DNA of 64,000 nt from Watersipora subatra (lineage: Eukaryota; Bryozoa; Gymnolaemata; Cheilostomatida; Watersiporidae). The DNA lies in NCBI RefSeq assembly GCF_963576615.1, contig NC_088717.1:37588302-37652301 (forward strand). Direction: 5' to 3'. The stretch's first letter is position 1; each line of letters begins with the position of its first letter. A program made the position numbers and the translations under genes. This document shows positions 47,214 to 58,500 of this stretch, piece by piece. The notes beneath the pieces were generated by a model that worked only from the letters and a program-made list of their open reading frames with translations, was not told where the DNA came from and did no database searches.

Positions 47214-50200
47214 TGGTGTGCATAAACTTGGAATCACCAGTTAAATCTTCAAATATGTATGTTTATATGCTGTTGTCTAAGAAATTCTTTGGAGTTAAGT
47301 GCCTCAACCCCATCAATATATATATCATTTGAAAGAGAAAATTTTGAAGAACAAGATGATGCCAAATATTCAAAAATATTCTCAGATTTTTATCGCTGAG
47401 GGTGGATCTACCGAAAGGCAGACTTATTGCAGGCTATGAATGTTGTTAGTGAAAATTGATAAAATAGGATACAAACAAACTCTTTTATACAAGTTGGTGG
47501 CCCTGAAAAGGGCCGTTGGGTTATTGTTGGCCTTCAGAAGAACTGGTAAGGTGTCTTGAGCTGAGCATTAGTATTTTATTGGCCAGCCCTTGTTCTTGAT
47601 CACCATCTGACACCGTCGAGACATGCTGTTTACCAACTTTCTGAGCTCTTCAGGAGTGATGATGTGATGCCAAGCATGAATAATCTTCTCTATGAGCTCC
47701 CGTTTTGTCTTTGGTTTATCTTTGCTGACTATCACACCAATACGCTGCCAAAGATTTTCAATGGGATTCAGGTCAGGGCTTTGTGCTGGCCAGTCTATTA
47801 CCCTCACATTACTTCTGGTCATCCACTCCTTGACTTTCTTGGCACGGTGGCAGGGTGCATTGTCATCCTGGTAGTACCAGTGTTGGTCGTTGCTGGTGAA
47901 CAGGCTTCGAGCACTTGGAAGCATGACATCTTCCATGGTCTTGATGTATTTGTCTCCATTCATCATGCCTTCACAAATGGAGAGTCTTCCCACACCAAAA
48001 GCTGTCATGCAACCCCATACCATGACTCCAGTAGGGTGCTTGATGGTTGGTAGCGTACAAGCCGGGCTGTACTCCTCTCCAGGTCGTCTCCTCACATAAC
48101 AATTTCCAGAGTGTTTTTGGATGGTAAATTTTGACTCATCACTGAACAAGACCCTTTGCCATTGGGCTGTTGTCCAGAACCGTTTATCTTTAGCCCACTC
48201 TAGACGACGCTTTCGCTGTTTCTCAGAAACTAAAGGCTTGCGCCTTGCCTTGCAGCCTTTCAAACCATTTGCAAGCAGTCTTCTTCGCACTGAACTGGGG
48301 TGAATCTCAGTATCTCTGTTGTCCTTGATCTCCTTACAAAGTTGAGTACTGTTCAGATGTCTGTCAGTGAGGGATCTTCGTACCAGGTACCGATCTTCAT
48401 GGATAGTCGTCTTCTTGGGTCGTCCAGCAGAGTAGGTGGGTTTAAGACTGCCATTGGAGGTCCAAGTCTTGATTGCTGTGTAGACTAGTGTGCATTGTTT
48501 GAAAGCACATCTTCTGCTGATCAGATTGATATATAATAACTGGCATGGCATCATAATTGGCGGGAAAATAGAAAGCAAATGGAAGATCCATTCGATATAG
48601 AGTGAACAAAACAATGTGATTCCAAGTTTATGCACACCACTGTATATATATCTTATTGGTCTCCCTTACATATATATTATATGTAAGGAAGACCCATAAG
48701 ATGGTATATACTACCGGTATTAAGAAGCCAATAAAAAAGACCCTCAGAATATCTCTCTCACTTTCGATAATTGGCTATGACAAGAACAGAAACATTTTTA
48801 GAAAAACTAGTAACAGATACAAAAAACAAAAACTCTTCATCTTCCAACTAGTCTGGCTATAGCTTAAACACCAAATGCTACACCAAACAATTATTAGCTA
48901 GAACAGGTTCTAACAAGTTATTTTTTAGTAAAACATGACTTCACTTCCAACTACTGTCGTACATCACAACAAAATAAGTAAGATGCTCAATGTATGTCAA
49001 ACTCCATAAAACGACCATGTGATCGTTCAGGATCGGACAAAGCCATGCAGTATAACAGTATGCAGAAACAAGTGATCGACTATAGAAGCAACCAAAGTAG
49101 TCCTTGTTCATGCAATCGGTTTTAAAAGAAAGCTTACAATAGCTATGCCATTTAAATTTATAATTCTATAAACAGCACACAGATACAGAAGCATGCACGA
49201 ATACTTGGGATACTTGTACCAGAACTCCTTAGTATTTGCGTATCACAAAAGCAAATGGGTTAGGCATATTCAGCAGACCCATGTGATCGTTGGAGTAAAG
49301 AAACTTTTCAGATAAAGAACCAAGTGAAAAATTACAATCAAGGCACCTCAGAGCTGACTGATTTTTCAACGAATTTACCAATTGATTTCTCGATTTTTTA
49401 TTAACTATTTTACAAATCCATTCACCAAAAATAGCAAAAAAGGTTTTATAGCAAGTGGTCTTATGCATGAAACTCATTATTGGTATTACATAAAAAATTA
49501 TTGCTAGTGTTAAAAGTTGTTCTAGAAACTCATGTGCGCACACTAAAAAGAAAACAGTGCTATATAGAGTTCAGCAATCCAGCTATACAGTCTGATAACT
49601 GGACTATACAGAGTCTGACAGTTAGACTATACAGAGTCTGACAGTTGGACTATACAGAGTCTGACAGTTGGACTATACAGAGTCTGACAGTTGAACTATA
49701 CAGATTCTGATAGTTGGTCTATACAGAGTATGACAGTTGGACTATACAGAGTCTGACAGTTGGACTATACAAAGTGTGACAGCTGAACTATACCAAGTCT
49801 GATAGTTGGACTATACAGAGTATGACAGTTAGACTATACAGAGTCTGACAGTTGGACTATACAGAGTCTGATAGTTGAACTATACAGAGTATGACAGTTG
49901 GACTATACGGATTCTGATAGTTGGTCTATACAGAGTATGACAGTTGGACTATACAGAGTCTGACAGTTGGACTATACAAAGCGTGACAGCTGAACTATAC
50001 CGAGTCTGATAGTTAAACTATACAGAGTATGACAGTTAGACTATACAGAGTCTGACAGTTGGACTATACAGAGTCTGATAGTTGAACTATACAGAGTATG
50101 ACAGTTGGACTATACAGAGTATAACAGTTGGACTATACAGAGTCTGACAGTTGGACTATACAGAGTATGACAGTTGGACTATACAGAGTATAACAGTTGG

Positions 50201-53200
50201 ACTATACAGAGTATGATAGTTGGACTATACAGAGTCTGACAGTTAGACTATACAGAGTCTGACAGTTGGACTATACAGAGTCTGACAGTTAAACTATACT
50301 GATTCTGATAGTTGGTCTATACAGAGTCTGACAGTTGGACTATACAGAGTCTGACAGTTGGACTATATAGAGTATGACAGTTGGACTATACAGAGTCTGA
50401 CAGTTGGACTATACAGAGTGTGACAGTTGAACTATACAGAGTCTTACAGTTGGACTATACAAAGTATGACAGTTGGACTATACAGAGTCTGACAGTTTGA
50501 CTATACAGAGTCTGACAGTTGGACTATACAGAGTCTGACAGTTGAACTATACAGAGTCTTTCAGTTGGACTATACAAAGTATGACAGTTGGACTATACAA
50601 AGTCTGACAGTTTGACTATACAGAGTCTGACAGTTGAATTATACTGATTCTGATAGTTTGTCTATACAGAGTCTGACAGTTGGACTATACAGAGTCTGAC
50701 AGTTGAACTATACAGAGTCTGACAGTTGAATTATACTGATTCTGATAGTTGGTCTATACAGAGTCTGACAGATGGACTATACAGAGTCTGACAGTTGGAC
50801 TATACAGAGTCTGACAGTTGGACTATACAAAGTATGACAGTTGGACTATACAGCGTTTGACAAGCACTCTTAAGATCGTTTAAACGTATACACCCACATG
50901 TTGAAGCGTATTCATGTACATCAGAGCGACTCGCCTGCTATTACACTAACAGCTGCAAGTGTTCCAAGGAGTTAGGGTAAAGAAAGTAAGGCCGAGTACA
51001 TAAATCCAGGAGAAATAAGCATTATAACAATCTAATACATACATCCCGAAGAAATAAGCATTATAGCAATTTAGTACTTACATCCAAGAAAGATACGAAC
51101 TGCGTAATCAGAGGCCACCTTGACTCCAATAACAGTTTCAGCATTGCTTTCCCCATTTCAATGTCAACATTTCGATGCCCATTTCCCTGTAGAAAAGAGT
51201 TGTTAAAATGCAAAAATTAGTGTTATCGATGTTTCCAGAAGCAAATTTAATTAGGTGAAATATGATATTTCACGTATCAGTCTGTGTCAATAAAATTGTA
51301 ATGATATAAGTATTATGTGTCAATCTAACTTTGATAGCTGTGGTTATAGAGAACAACTTAACTCAAACTAAATGACTTAATAAGATAATTTGCTATACAA
51401 AAACCTAGCCGGTCTGGGTAGCATTCGATCGAATGGTAAACCTTTCATTGGTTGAATATAGATCATAGTTGATTACCTAAGACCGCCATTATTAAGTTGG
51501 TATAGCTTAATTTGTGAAATAGAAGACTTGAATCCATTATCTAGTTCAGAAAAAGCTAACACCAATAACCTGAAAAGTCCTAGGAGTAGGTGTTTCTACC
51601 TATATCTGTGTGAAGCTAACAGATTCGAAATGAGTTCTGGTATATCTAGCATTGACCAGTTCACATAATTGGAACTATAACCAGCATTAAAGGCATTTTA
51701 GTATAAATAGCGTTGAGGTGTCGTTTAATGACATCTTGAGAAAAAACAAGTATTGCTAATTCTGGGTCCCACCGAGGGGACTGCTAACTACAGCAATAAA
51801 ATTAACTGATTATGCAAAAAATGAGATGAAACTCAAACTTGTGTTTTTGCAGATGACTAGCGCCAGTGCACTAAAGCACTTAACCTAACAGCTTCGACAT
51901 GAGAATTTATGTCCATAAAATTATCAAACAGTCACAGCTAAACTATTCTTAAACAGAAAAATAAATGTGCGAAATGACGCCACTAGTTGATATCATTGTT
52001 ACAATTGATATTAATATCGGCTATTGCGCTCAAGTTACAACATTACGCGCCTCTATTCTGTCAGTCTCTTTGCAACTAGAGATGTCATAATCTCACTTTA
52101 GCTCGATATGAGCATTTTAACCGCGATCAAGTTTTGTTGATTTTAATCTTGAAACATCTCAGCGGTGAGATCACTTCAAGCATCAAAAACAATCGCAAAC
52201 TATAGAAAAATACTGATAATTTCTGATCAAATATACTAAAAATTTGTGCTGGCTCATCTTTTTACTTCAAACTATTTAAAACGTAGATGTAGTTTTCCCA
52301 GGTCATTTGTTCTCCTAAAACCTATAAATGATACTGAGGTGTGAACTGTTCAATTCCTTTAAAACACTAGAACAATGCTATAGCAGAATCTTGACAAGTA
52401 CAGCTTTGCGAACTCTCAGCGACACAGGTGTTATGTTGGAACTTGATTGGTTGGTTATTGCGATGTCATAATACTATTTTAGGAACTTATTAATTCTATT
52501 GACCGCCATAATGCTAGCTATTGGCGATTTAGCATTTGTGTGACAAGCTTTTTAAGTGGTATAGCTGAACTGAACAAGCTGGAAATGCCATGAATAGTGT
52601 GCTATCATGCAAACAGCTAATACTTTGCAACAACTAGGAGCATATTACACAAACAATGAATCTATTTGTATCTTCATAAGATCTTCATAATTGCGAAAAA
52701 AAGTTGTTGCTGACAAGTTGGTTCATCGCTTTATTTTTGCTGCCTCTATGGAATGCCAGTGGTAGTTTTCTAGTACTTCATCATCTAGTGTTCTGAAAAT
52801 TGGTTTTTACCTCCAAGCCCATAATTTATTTACTCCGGATTTACTGCTGCTTTAAAGAACTTAACCCTTTGAATACCATTCGGCTACCTATTATAAGTGT
52901 AGAATAACTCCTGACATACACATACATTGAATCATTTCCTGTTGTCTGAATTTTTTGGATGATGCAAACAGTTTGAACAATATTTTGTGAAGCCAACTAA
53001 AATCCAGGATTGCTAAGCCCATTAGTAAAAGGCAATATACTGTACCTTAAGTTTAGAACTTATACAGATGAGTCAAAGGTGTAAGTCATACTAACCTTGG
53101 AAAAGTCAAAGATGAACATATATAAATGTGCGTGAGTCAGATATGTAAGTCACACTCACCTTGGAGAAATCAAAGCTGAACTGATATATACTTTTGAAAT

Positions 53201-54487
53201 GAACATCATTTTGCAGCAGTTGACGAAGCTTGGGCATCTCCCTTTTTAACTTTTCACAATTATCACACCTGAAGACAAGTTTGATAGATGACCATTGGAT
53301 GATGGCATATTGTAGTACTTTTAGCCGACAAGCAAAGTAAAATCACAAACTCATAGCAAGGACAGCTACACTTGCACTACAATAAGAAATGAATTTCTCC
53401 AGAATGAGAGAACATAACATATATATATTTTTGAATGATACAAATACAATAGCTGTCAGAAATATTTACATACTCGAGAGAGGCCATGCCTTGAAGCCAC
53501 TCCGACTTGCGAAAGTACCCTAATTGACTAGCTTTGAGCTTCCAAGCGAGGGCTAACATCGAAATATCTTCTGGATCAACCTGTATATCTTGGCAAAGTC
53601 TTTCCATACCATGAGGTCCAATGATAGAGTCTTTGCTTGAACAAGGATAGGCAGGTTCATCAGCTAAAGACACAAAATAGAGTAAGAAAAACAATTCCTT
53701 CTGGATTAGTAAAAATTATTGATGACTAAATTTAAAATTCGATAAGTAGCCTTCATAAAAGGTTGGCTACATCGAATCTTCACCACAAAAAATGTAGAGA
53801 ATGAATAACTAGCAAAATACTATTCAAGATATATGACACATTTTCCTGTTGTACAAAATTGTTGAATAATAACTCAATAATGAGCACACAGGAAGTTTTG
53901 GACCAAGCAATTTTGAAAACACTCTAGTTCATCAATATAATTTTGCAGTTCGTTTCATAAAGAAATATCAAACAAAAGATAATAAATATACAAAATAAAT
54001 ATTCTAGTATATTTAAATATATAAATTTCATAATATAAAATGATATTTTTTTAAAAATAAAATAATTATTGCACTTCATCAGCACAAGATTAATAAATTT
54101 TGGAACAGTTGCTGATAGTAGCCTAAGCGCACAGATGGCCATCAGGAATGCTGGGTGAAAGTAAAATTGAAATAAAGTTAATTCAAAAATATTAACTCAT
54201 AAAGCAAGATGATATATACTTACAGTATTTATTAAACCACATTATGCAGTCTTCGGAAGAATATGGAAGCTCGTTTCTCAGATCTGTAACCCTAAAACTA
54301 GAAACCATAAAATAATTAAGATAATATACTAACAAAGGCTAAAAATTTAACGCTAAGCACTTACAAATATCTGCTACACGTTAATTAGAGCTACTTACTT
54401 TCCTTGTCGGCTCGTTTTATAACGTTTGGAAGACTCTGTCTTAGTTTGACTCTTTCTTTTATGCATCTCTCTAACCTTGTGAGCCAT
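43198..54487 (-). CDS. DCUN1D5: DCN1-like protein (DCUN1D4/5 type)
   Basis: DCN1-like proteins bind cullins and the NEDD8 E2 and stimulate cullin neddylation. Seven exons join in phase on the minus strand: 54399-54487, 54224-54291, 53474-53663, 53160-53268, 51082-51186, 45894-45996, 43198-43271; 738 nt, 245 aa, near the 237 aa of human DCUN1D5. Residues 1-25 are basic (HKRKSQTKTESSKRYK), like the nuclear signal of DCUN1D4/5. The PONY domain follows: WFNKY, IIGPHGMERLCQDI, MLALAWKLKA, then YQFSFDF, LLLESRWPL, QWNNILEFSRSI, DLSNYD and WPVMLDEFVE. Exon 6 uses donor GTACGT, the only choice that restores the codon for Trp before PVMLDEF. A DEPAYPCSS insertion precedes IIGPHG. DCUN1D5 is preferred over DCUN1D4 by its neighbour DYNC2H1; many invertebrates have one gene for both. 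Confidence 0.93.
44174..44487. mobile_element. 314-bp MITE, TAA target site (PIF/Harbinger-like)
   Basis: Left AGCCTGGTTCCCATAT and right ATATGGGAACCAGGCT are perfect inverted ends, flanked by TAA on both sides. The interior is much richer in GC than its surroundings and open on the plus strand for 94 codons, but encodes nothing recognisable. TAA duplications are typical of PIF/Harbinger. In intron 6 of the DCUN1D gene. Confidence 0.85.
44559..45467 (+). mobile_element. non-autonomous Helitron in DCUN1D intron 6
   Basis: Start TCTCAGTGTTTGTCTGTCAT; end GCAAAGACTTTTTATTACCT, then GGGTATTGCCAATCATTCAC and CTAGT. Near the start (44625-44690) the minus strand has a B-box-like GTTGTGAGTTCAAATCC and an A-box-like GCTCATTGGTAGACTT, as in the other Helitrons here. 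TTTTCTCATGATATGTAGTT is shared with the element at 20992-21436. Confidence 0.75.
46203..46968. repeat. 23-bp minisatellite, about 33 copies
   Basis: Unit contains ATGTTAACAGTCCTACTTCA plus two to three more bases. Variants (ACCATG, GATTATG, AGTCATA, ATGATAAC) recur in blocks of several units, showing that multi-unit segments were copied. DCUN1D intron 5, just before the Tc1 element. Confidence 0.95.
47174..47210. repeat. (TA)n at the Tc1 insertion site
   Basis: A TA run abuts the left end of the Tc1 element and continues briefly after the right end (48643-48650). The element therefore landed inside a TA microsatellite. Confidence 0.9.
47211..48642 (-). mobile_element. nearly intact Tc1-like transposon
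   Basis: Ends CAGTGGTGTGCATAAACTTG and its exact reverse complement at the other side form perfect inverted repeats of at least 26 bp, flanked by TA. Length 1,432 bp. It carries one long uninterrupted transposase frame on the minus strand and sits in intron 5 of the DCUN1D gene, in the gene's orientation. Perfect ends and an unbroken frame mean a recent insertion. Confidence 0.93.
47568..48635 (-). CDS. Tc1-family DD34E transposase, N-terminal part altered
   Basis: Cuts and pastes the element by recognising its inverted ends. The 355-codon frame has a GRPKK motif at about 71-75, a second helix-turn-helix region (about 80-130, HPSSVRRRLLANGL), and the catalytic triad D166 (LFSDESKF), D258 (YYQDDNAPCH) and E293 (NPIENLW), with 34 residues between the last two: DD34E, the Tc1 signature. 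No stop or frameshift. The first Met lies in the inverted repeat itself, and residues 1-45 do not look like the usual first helix-turn-helix; only its end (KTWTSNGSLKPTYSAGRPKK) is clear. Thus the N-terminal DNA-binding part is probably shortened, and the true start may be the double Met at 28-29. It may be unable to bind its ends. Confidence 0.9.
   Translation of the reverse strand: MHKLGITLFCSLYIEWIFHLLSIFPPIMMPCQLLYINLISRRCAFKQCTLVYTAIKTWTSNGSLKPTYSAGRPKKTTIHEDRYLVRRSLTDRHLNSTQLCKEIKDNRDTEIHPSSVRRRLLANGLKGCKARRKPLVSEKQRKRRLEWAKDKRFWTTAQWQRVLFSDESKFTIQKHSGNCYVRRRPGEEYSPACTLPTIKHPTGVMVWGCMTAFGVGRLSICEGMMNGDKYIKTMEDVMLPSARSLFTSNDQHWYYQDDNAPCHRAKKVKEWMTRSNVRVIDWPAQSPDLNPIENLWQRIGVIVSKDKPKTKRELIEKIIHAWHHIITPEELRKLVNSMSRRCQMVIKNKGWPIKY
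48646..48705. repeat. short inverted repeat beside Tc1
   Basis: CTTATTGGTCTCCCTTACAT is mirrored, with small changes, by ATGTAAGGAAGACCCATAAG around a TATATATTAT centre. Confidence 0.7.
49585..50862. repeat. 23-bp minisatellite, about 55 copies
   Basis: Unit GACTATACAGAGTCTGACAG plus TTG. Variants (GAGTATGACAG, GATTCTGATAGTTGGTC, AAAGTGTGACAGCTGAAC) recur in the same order several times, so blocks of about 8-10 units were duplicated. DCUN1D intron 5. It has the same 23-bp period as the unrelated array at 46203. Confidence 0.95.
51955..52262. mobile_element. partial MITE of the AAGATGAACTT family
   Basis: The right part (CACTTCAAGCATCAAAAACA, then GATCAAATATACTAAAAATT and GCTCATCTTT) matches the family at 31343-31792, and TATCGGCTATTGCGCTCAAG matches its middle. 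The left inverted end is missing. DCUN1D intron 4. Confidence 0.65.
53066..53196 (-). repeat. tandem duplication of an exon end with its splice donor
   Basis: Two adjacent units of about 64 bp. One holds the real end of DCUN1D exon 4 (FDFSK, donor GTGAGT at 53154-53159). The other, downstream in the intron, again reads FDFSK followed by GTTAGT at about 53090-53095. The second donor is only useful if the copy is ever retained or spliced. Confidence 0.7.
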
Positions 54488-55519
54488 TTTAGAAACCAAA
54501 AATCAATGACGGTAACTATAAAAGCTAAAAAAAGTAGTACATGTACGTGATTTCGAGCATACAGCAAACTTTCGAACTGTGACTTGAATGCAAGACGACA
54601 GGGTGTACCCTCACGATTAGGAATATTGTATAACCTACTAATTCCCTATTTATAACTAAAATACACCATGAAAAATTGTTGTGTGTAAACTAAAACTCAC
54701 AAAAACTGCATTTTTCTACAATAATTATATAAAATAAGTTGCCAAGTTTTCAATGAACAGTAAATTACACATACCAACCACAAACCGAGCATTACGAACC
54801 ATTACAAAAATAAAATAAAGCTACAGTAAGACACTTACGAGCATTAAGCGAATTTGAAATTTAGCAAAGCTGCAGTGTGAATTATAAATTTTAATATGAA
54901 TATTAATTACCTAAATACTTACAAAGATACTTACGCCGTAAAATAATTTGGACAAGTAATGCCAGACAAAAAGCTTAACGAAAGAAACTTCCCAGAAAAC
55001 TACTAAGAGAAAAAATAGAGCCGCTAACATAGTGTGCCTCGCTGCTGATTGATCTTGTTACATAGCGGCTAATTGGCCAACTAATGTTGTCGTAAAAAGA
55101 TAACCAATGAAACGGTATTTAACATTATAACCCGACATACCTGAAAAAAAGTTTCATTAGCAACGCGGCTATGAAAGCTCGCTGCTGATGTTCAAAATTT
55201 TATTCAAGAGTTTTCACTTGTGGACCCTGCAGGTACAAAATTGTAAATATCAGATGGTTTTGAATCTGTAATAAACACCTAGTGAAACAAATTCTGTGTT
55301 CGAGTAAAAGATCAAAATGAACTTGACAAAATAAAAAGTTTGAAGCGACAGCTCTCACAAATTACTATATTCGTTATAATTAGTAATACTTTTAAAAACA
55401 GTTGTTTGTTGTTTAGATTATGGTAAGTAACAAACGAAGATTATCAAGATTTTGGCATTGGTTGCCGCTTTCGTGTTATGTTATTTTGTCACAAAAGTCT
55501 CTGTACCTATGCAGGCAGT
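54488..55519. promoter_or_regulatory. presumed bidirectional promoter of DCUN1D and DYNC2H1
   Basis: 1,032 bp separate the two start codons, which point away from each other. The middle has CCAAT boxes in both orientations: ATTGG at 55071-55075 and CCAAT at about 55102, plus a candidate X-box at 55151-55164. No TATA box in a sensible place. Transcription starts cannot be fixed, and a non-coding first exon of either gene may lie here. The region has no transposon that I recognise, unlike nearly every other kilobase of the window. Confidence 0.6.
55151..55164. promoter_or_regulatory. candidate RFX X-box
   Basis: GTTTCATTAGCAAC fits the imperfect-palindrome X-box (GTNRCC/RGYAAC halves) well in its right half (AGCAAC) and loosely in its left. 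It is 356 bp upstream of the DYNC2H1 start codon. RFX factors are known to drive ciliary genes, including the dynein 2 heavy chain in C. elegans. One such site can arise by chance. Confidence 0.35.
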
Positions 55520-58500
55520 ATGCCAGTAGGAGACTCTAGAAAAGACTACATATTATCGGCTATTGGTGGACATTACTCCATATCTGCTGCCGAGGTAGAG
55601 GTTCTTGGGATTAGTGATGATCGGGCTTTGAATTCATTCCTAGACGATGGAAACGTTTTGTCACTCTGTGCTAATATTTCGCAAAAAGGCAGCGACAAAT
55701 CTGTCAGCCTATCTAACAAGGTTGGTAAACAGCATTTACCATCTGTTACATTGTGTGTTTGTTTTTATTTTTTGACCTGCAGTCTGTTACAAAAATTAAA
55801 TTTTGAAGATATTTTTGACTACAGATTTAATCGGTATATTAAAACAATTGTTGGTGACGCATGACATTGAATGACGTCATTAGCAATAATGTAGTTTGGA
55901 TGAAGTAGTTGAGTACATAATTATTAGGGCTTGAGAGTGTTTTATATGTCAATTTACATAGTTATAGAGATCTTGTGTAGAATTATATGAACAAGCAGCC
56001 ATTAGTCTGAGAACGTTTTTATTTTACCAGTATTGAGTATGTATTGCAATTGAACCAGTCATACTAATGTCCGGAATTTAAATTTTAATAAAGTCACTTT
56101 TTACTGTGCACATACAAGTATATTAGCTATGCAGTCTATGCTCTGGTTTTAGGTTGACCCAAGTGGCGACAGAGAAGCTGTTGTCTTCTTCAAAACGAGA
56201 CCAGTGACGATAACCCCTGACAACCTGCACACAGATATATCTGTATCTACCATGAATGAATCACCCATTAATGCTCTCTACCACTCAGTTCAAAAAGTCT
56301 TTGCTCCACTGCTTCTTAAGGTATCCTACAGTTCTGACTCATTTTACTTTCCACAGTAGCCCAGTCTACATCGTGATTATCTATTCGGTTGTCAGATGAT
56401 TTGATTAACTTAGTAGACATAGATGAGACTTAATTGTATATATCTGTATTTGTACATTTGCCTGTGCGTGAGTGAACAATCTCTCACACATTGAGTATAC
56501 TCTCACACATTGAGTATAATAGTACATGCTTAGCCTATTGCAAGCAGAGACTATGCATGTTTTTTAAGAACCAATGAGCAGTTTAAGGTTGGATGTTATT
56601 CCTGTCACCACCGGGGGTCTTTTTTTAGAAATTGAACCTCGACACATTATTTACAGGTCAGGAGTTCTAGACCACTAAACCACGGGTTATTTCCTTACAT
56701 TGTTTTAATATTTTAATCCTTATTTAAATAAGCTTTTTTACTAATCAATGCAGTTGACTAACTGTTAAGAGTTGGATGTTATTCCTGTCACCACCGGTGG
56801 TCTCTTTTAGGAATTGAACCTCGACTTATTGTTTACAGGTCAGGTATTTTAGACCACTAAGCCACGGATGCTTTCTTACATTGTTTCAATATTTTAATCA
56901 TTTTTTAAATAAGATGTTTTGTTAATCAATCAGCCATGGTTGCTTTATGTCAATCGAGTTTAGTGCAGTTGAACAACTGTTAAAATGAGGTATCGGTATC
57001 CATGGGTCAAACGTTTCGTACAATCGCTACAGTTGACACCTTTGTTTGTCAGGTTTGCTCGCTTAACTTTATATTCTACACAGGATGATAAATGGAGCAA
57101 AGGTATGAACCCAAAACTGCAGTCCTTGTTGTCGGAGCTCGAGGAGGGTTTGGGTAGTGTGATCAGGAAGCAAGAGGCTGGACATGGACGTGGTAATGCT
57201 GATGACTCTTTAGGTGGTGAGTCACATTGTTCCAGTTATCGTTTTCATCTAACAACACATGTCATTAAAAGGTTTGCTCAGATCAAACGAGTTGCAAACA
57301 GAGTGCAAAGTTCTGCAAAAGCAGTTGCAGAAGCTGTATAGTTGCAAAAGCACAACCGAATCGAGGCGTGTAACGTTGCAAATTGAACACAATATCCGAT
57401 ATAAACGATAGCAACTAATGATATTGATGTTTTCGTATTATCAACGATTGTAAAAAAATACTGTGGATGTTTCTCTTCGAAGTGTTTTAAGTTGGATAAT
57501 ATTTTGTCGATTTTAATCTCCAAACACCGTGGCAGTCAGATCACCTCAAACATCAAAAACAATTACATGGACAAATGATAGAAAAATACCAATACGTTAT
57601 GATAAAACATACATAAATTTTGTGTAAAATCATCTTTTAGACCCCTTGTTGTTGTTGTGATAATAATAGTGATGTTGCTAAAAGCAATTAACAATACTTT
57701 TAAAGCAAACTTACTATATATGTTAATATTAATTAAAAATATACATAACCATTTCTAGGAGCTGAATTATCCATCATAGCTTTTCGTTGTTAGCGAGTTG
57801 GTTGTTGTATATCTGATCTTCGTCTCATGAGACAAAGATCAGATATACTGTCAAGACATACGATGTCCTGTTATGTTTATCACTGTTTGCATACATGCAA
57901 TTAACTTAGGTCATGGCAACATATCGTCAAGGAATATTGTTTCCAGAGACTTTATCAATAATTCCAATAATTATATATTTACTATAACGCTGTTCTGTTC
58001 ACAATCAAAAATTCATATTGCACTCTGAAGAGGATTATTGTCTGGGTTATATATAAAGAGTTTGAGTGAGCCGTTGCTGTAAGCGAGAAAGTCAAAACAG
58101 CATATATAGAACAAATATATGCATGTCTTTAGGTTTTCTATTCGTGTAACAAAGTACAATCATACACTCTATTGGCTGGTAAAATATATTTTATCTTATT
58201 TTATTATTTCTTGACTGCATCAATCTTGCCATACAGGTATATTGGTGCCTAGCGATGAGTTCCAATATTGGGATGAAGTTGCCAACTCTGCTAACAAACT
58301 AGAGACAAAAGAGAGAGCACAATTCTTCACCGACATGTTTAACCAGATAAGCAAAGTAAGATTTTTGTCTAATCTTCTTTATCTGATATGTACACATATA
58401 TTGTATCTTCTCTATCTGATATGTACACATATATTGTATCTTCTCTATCTGATATGCACATATATATTGTATCTTCTCTATCTGATATATACACATATAT

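Noticed and set aside
47664-48488. Plus-strand frames within the Tc1 element
   Set aside because: Antisense shadows of the transposase.
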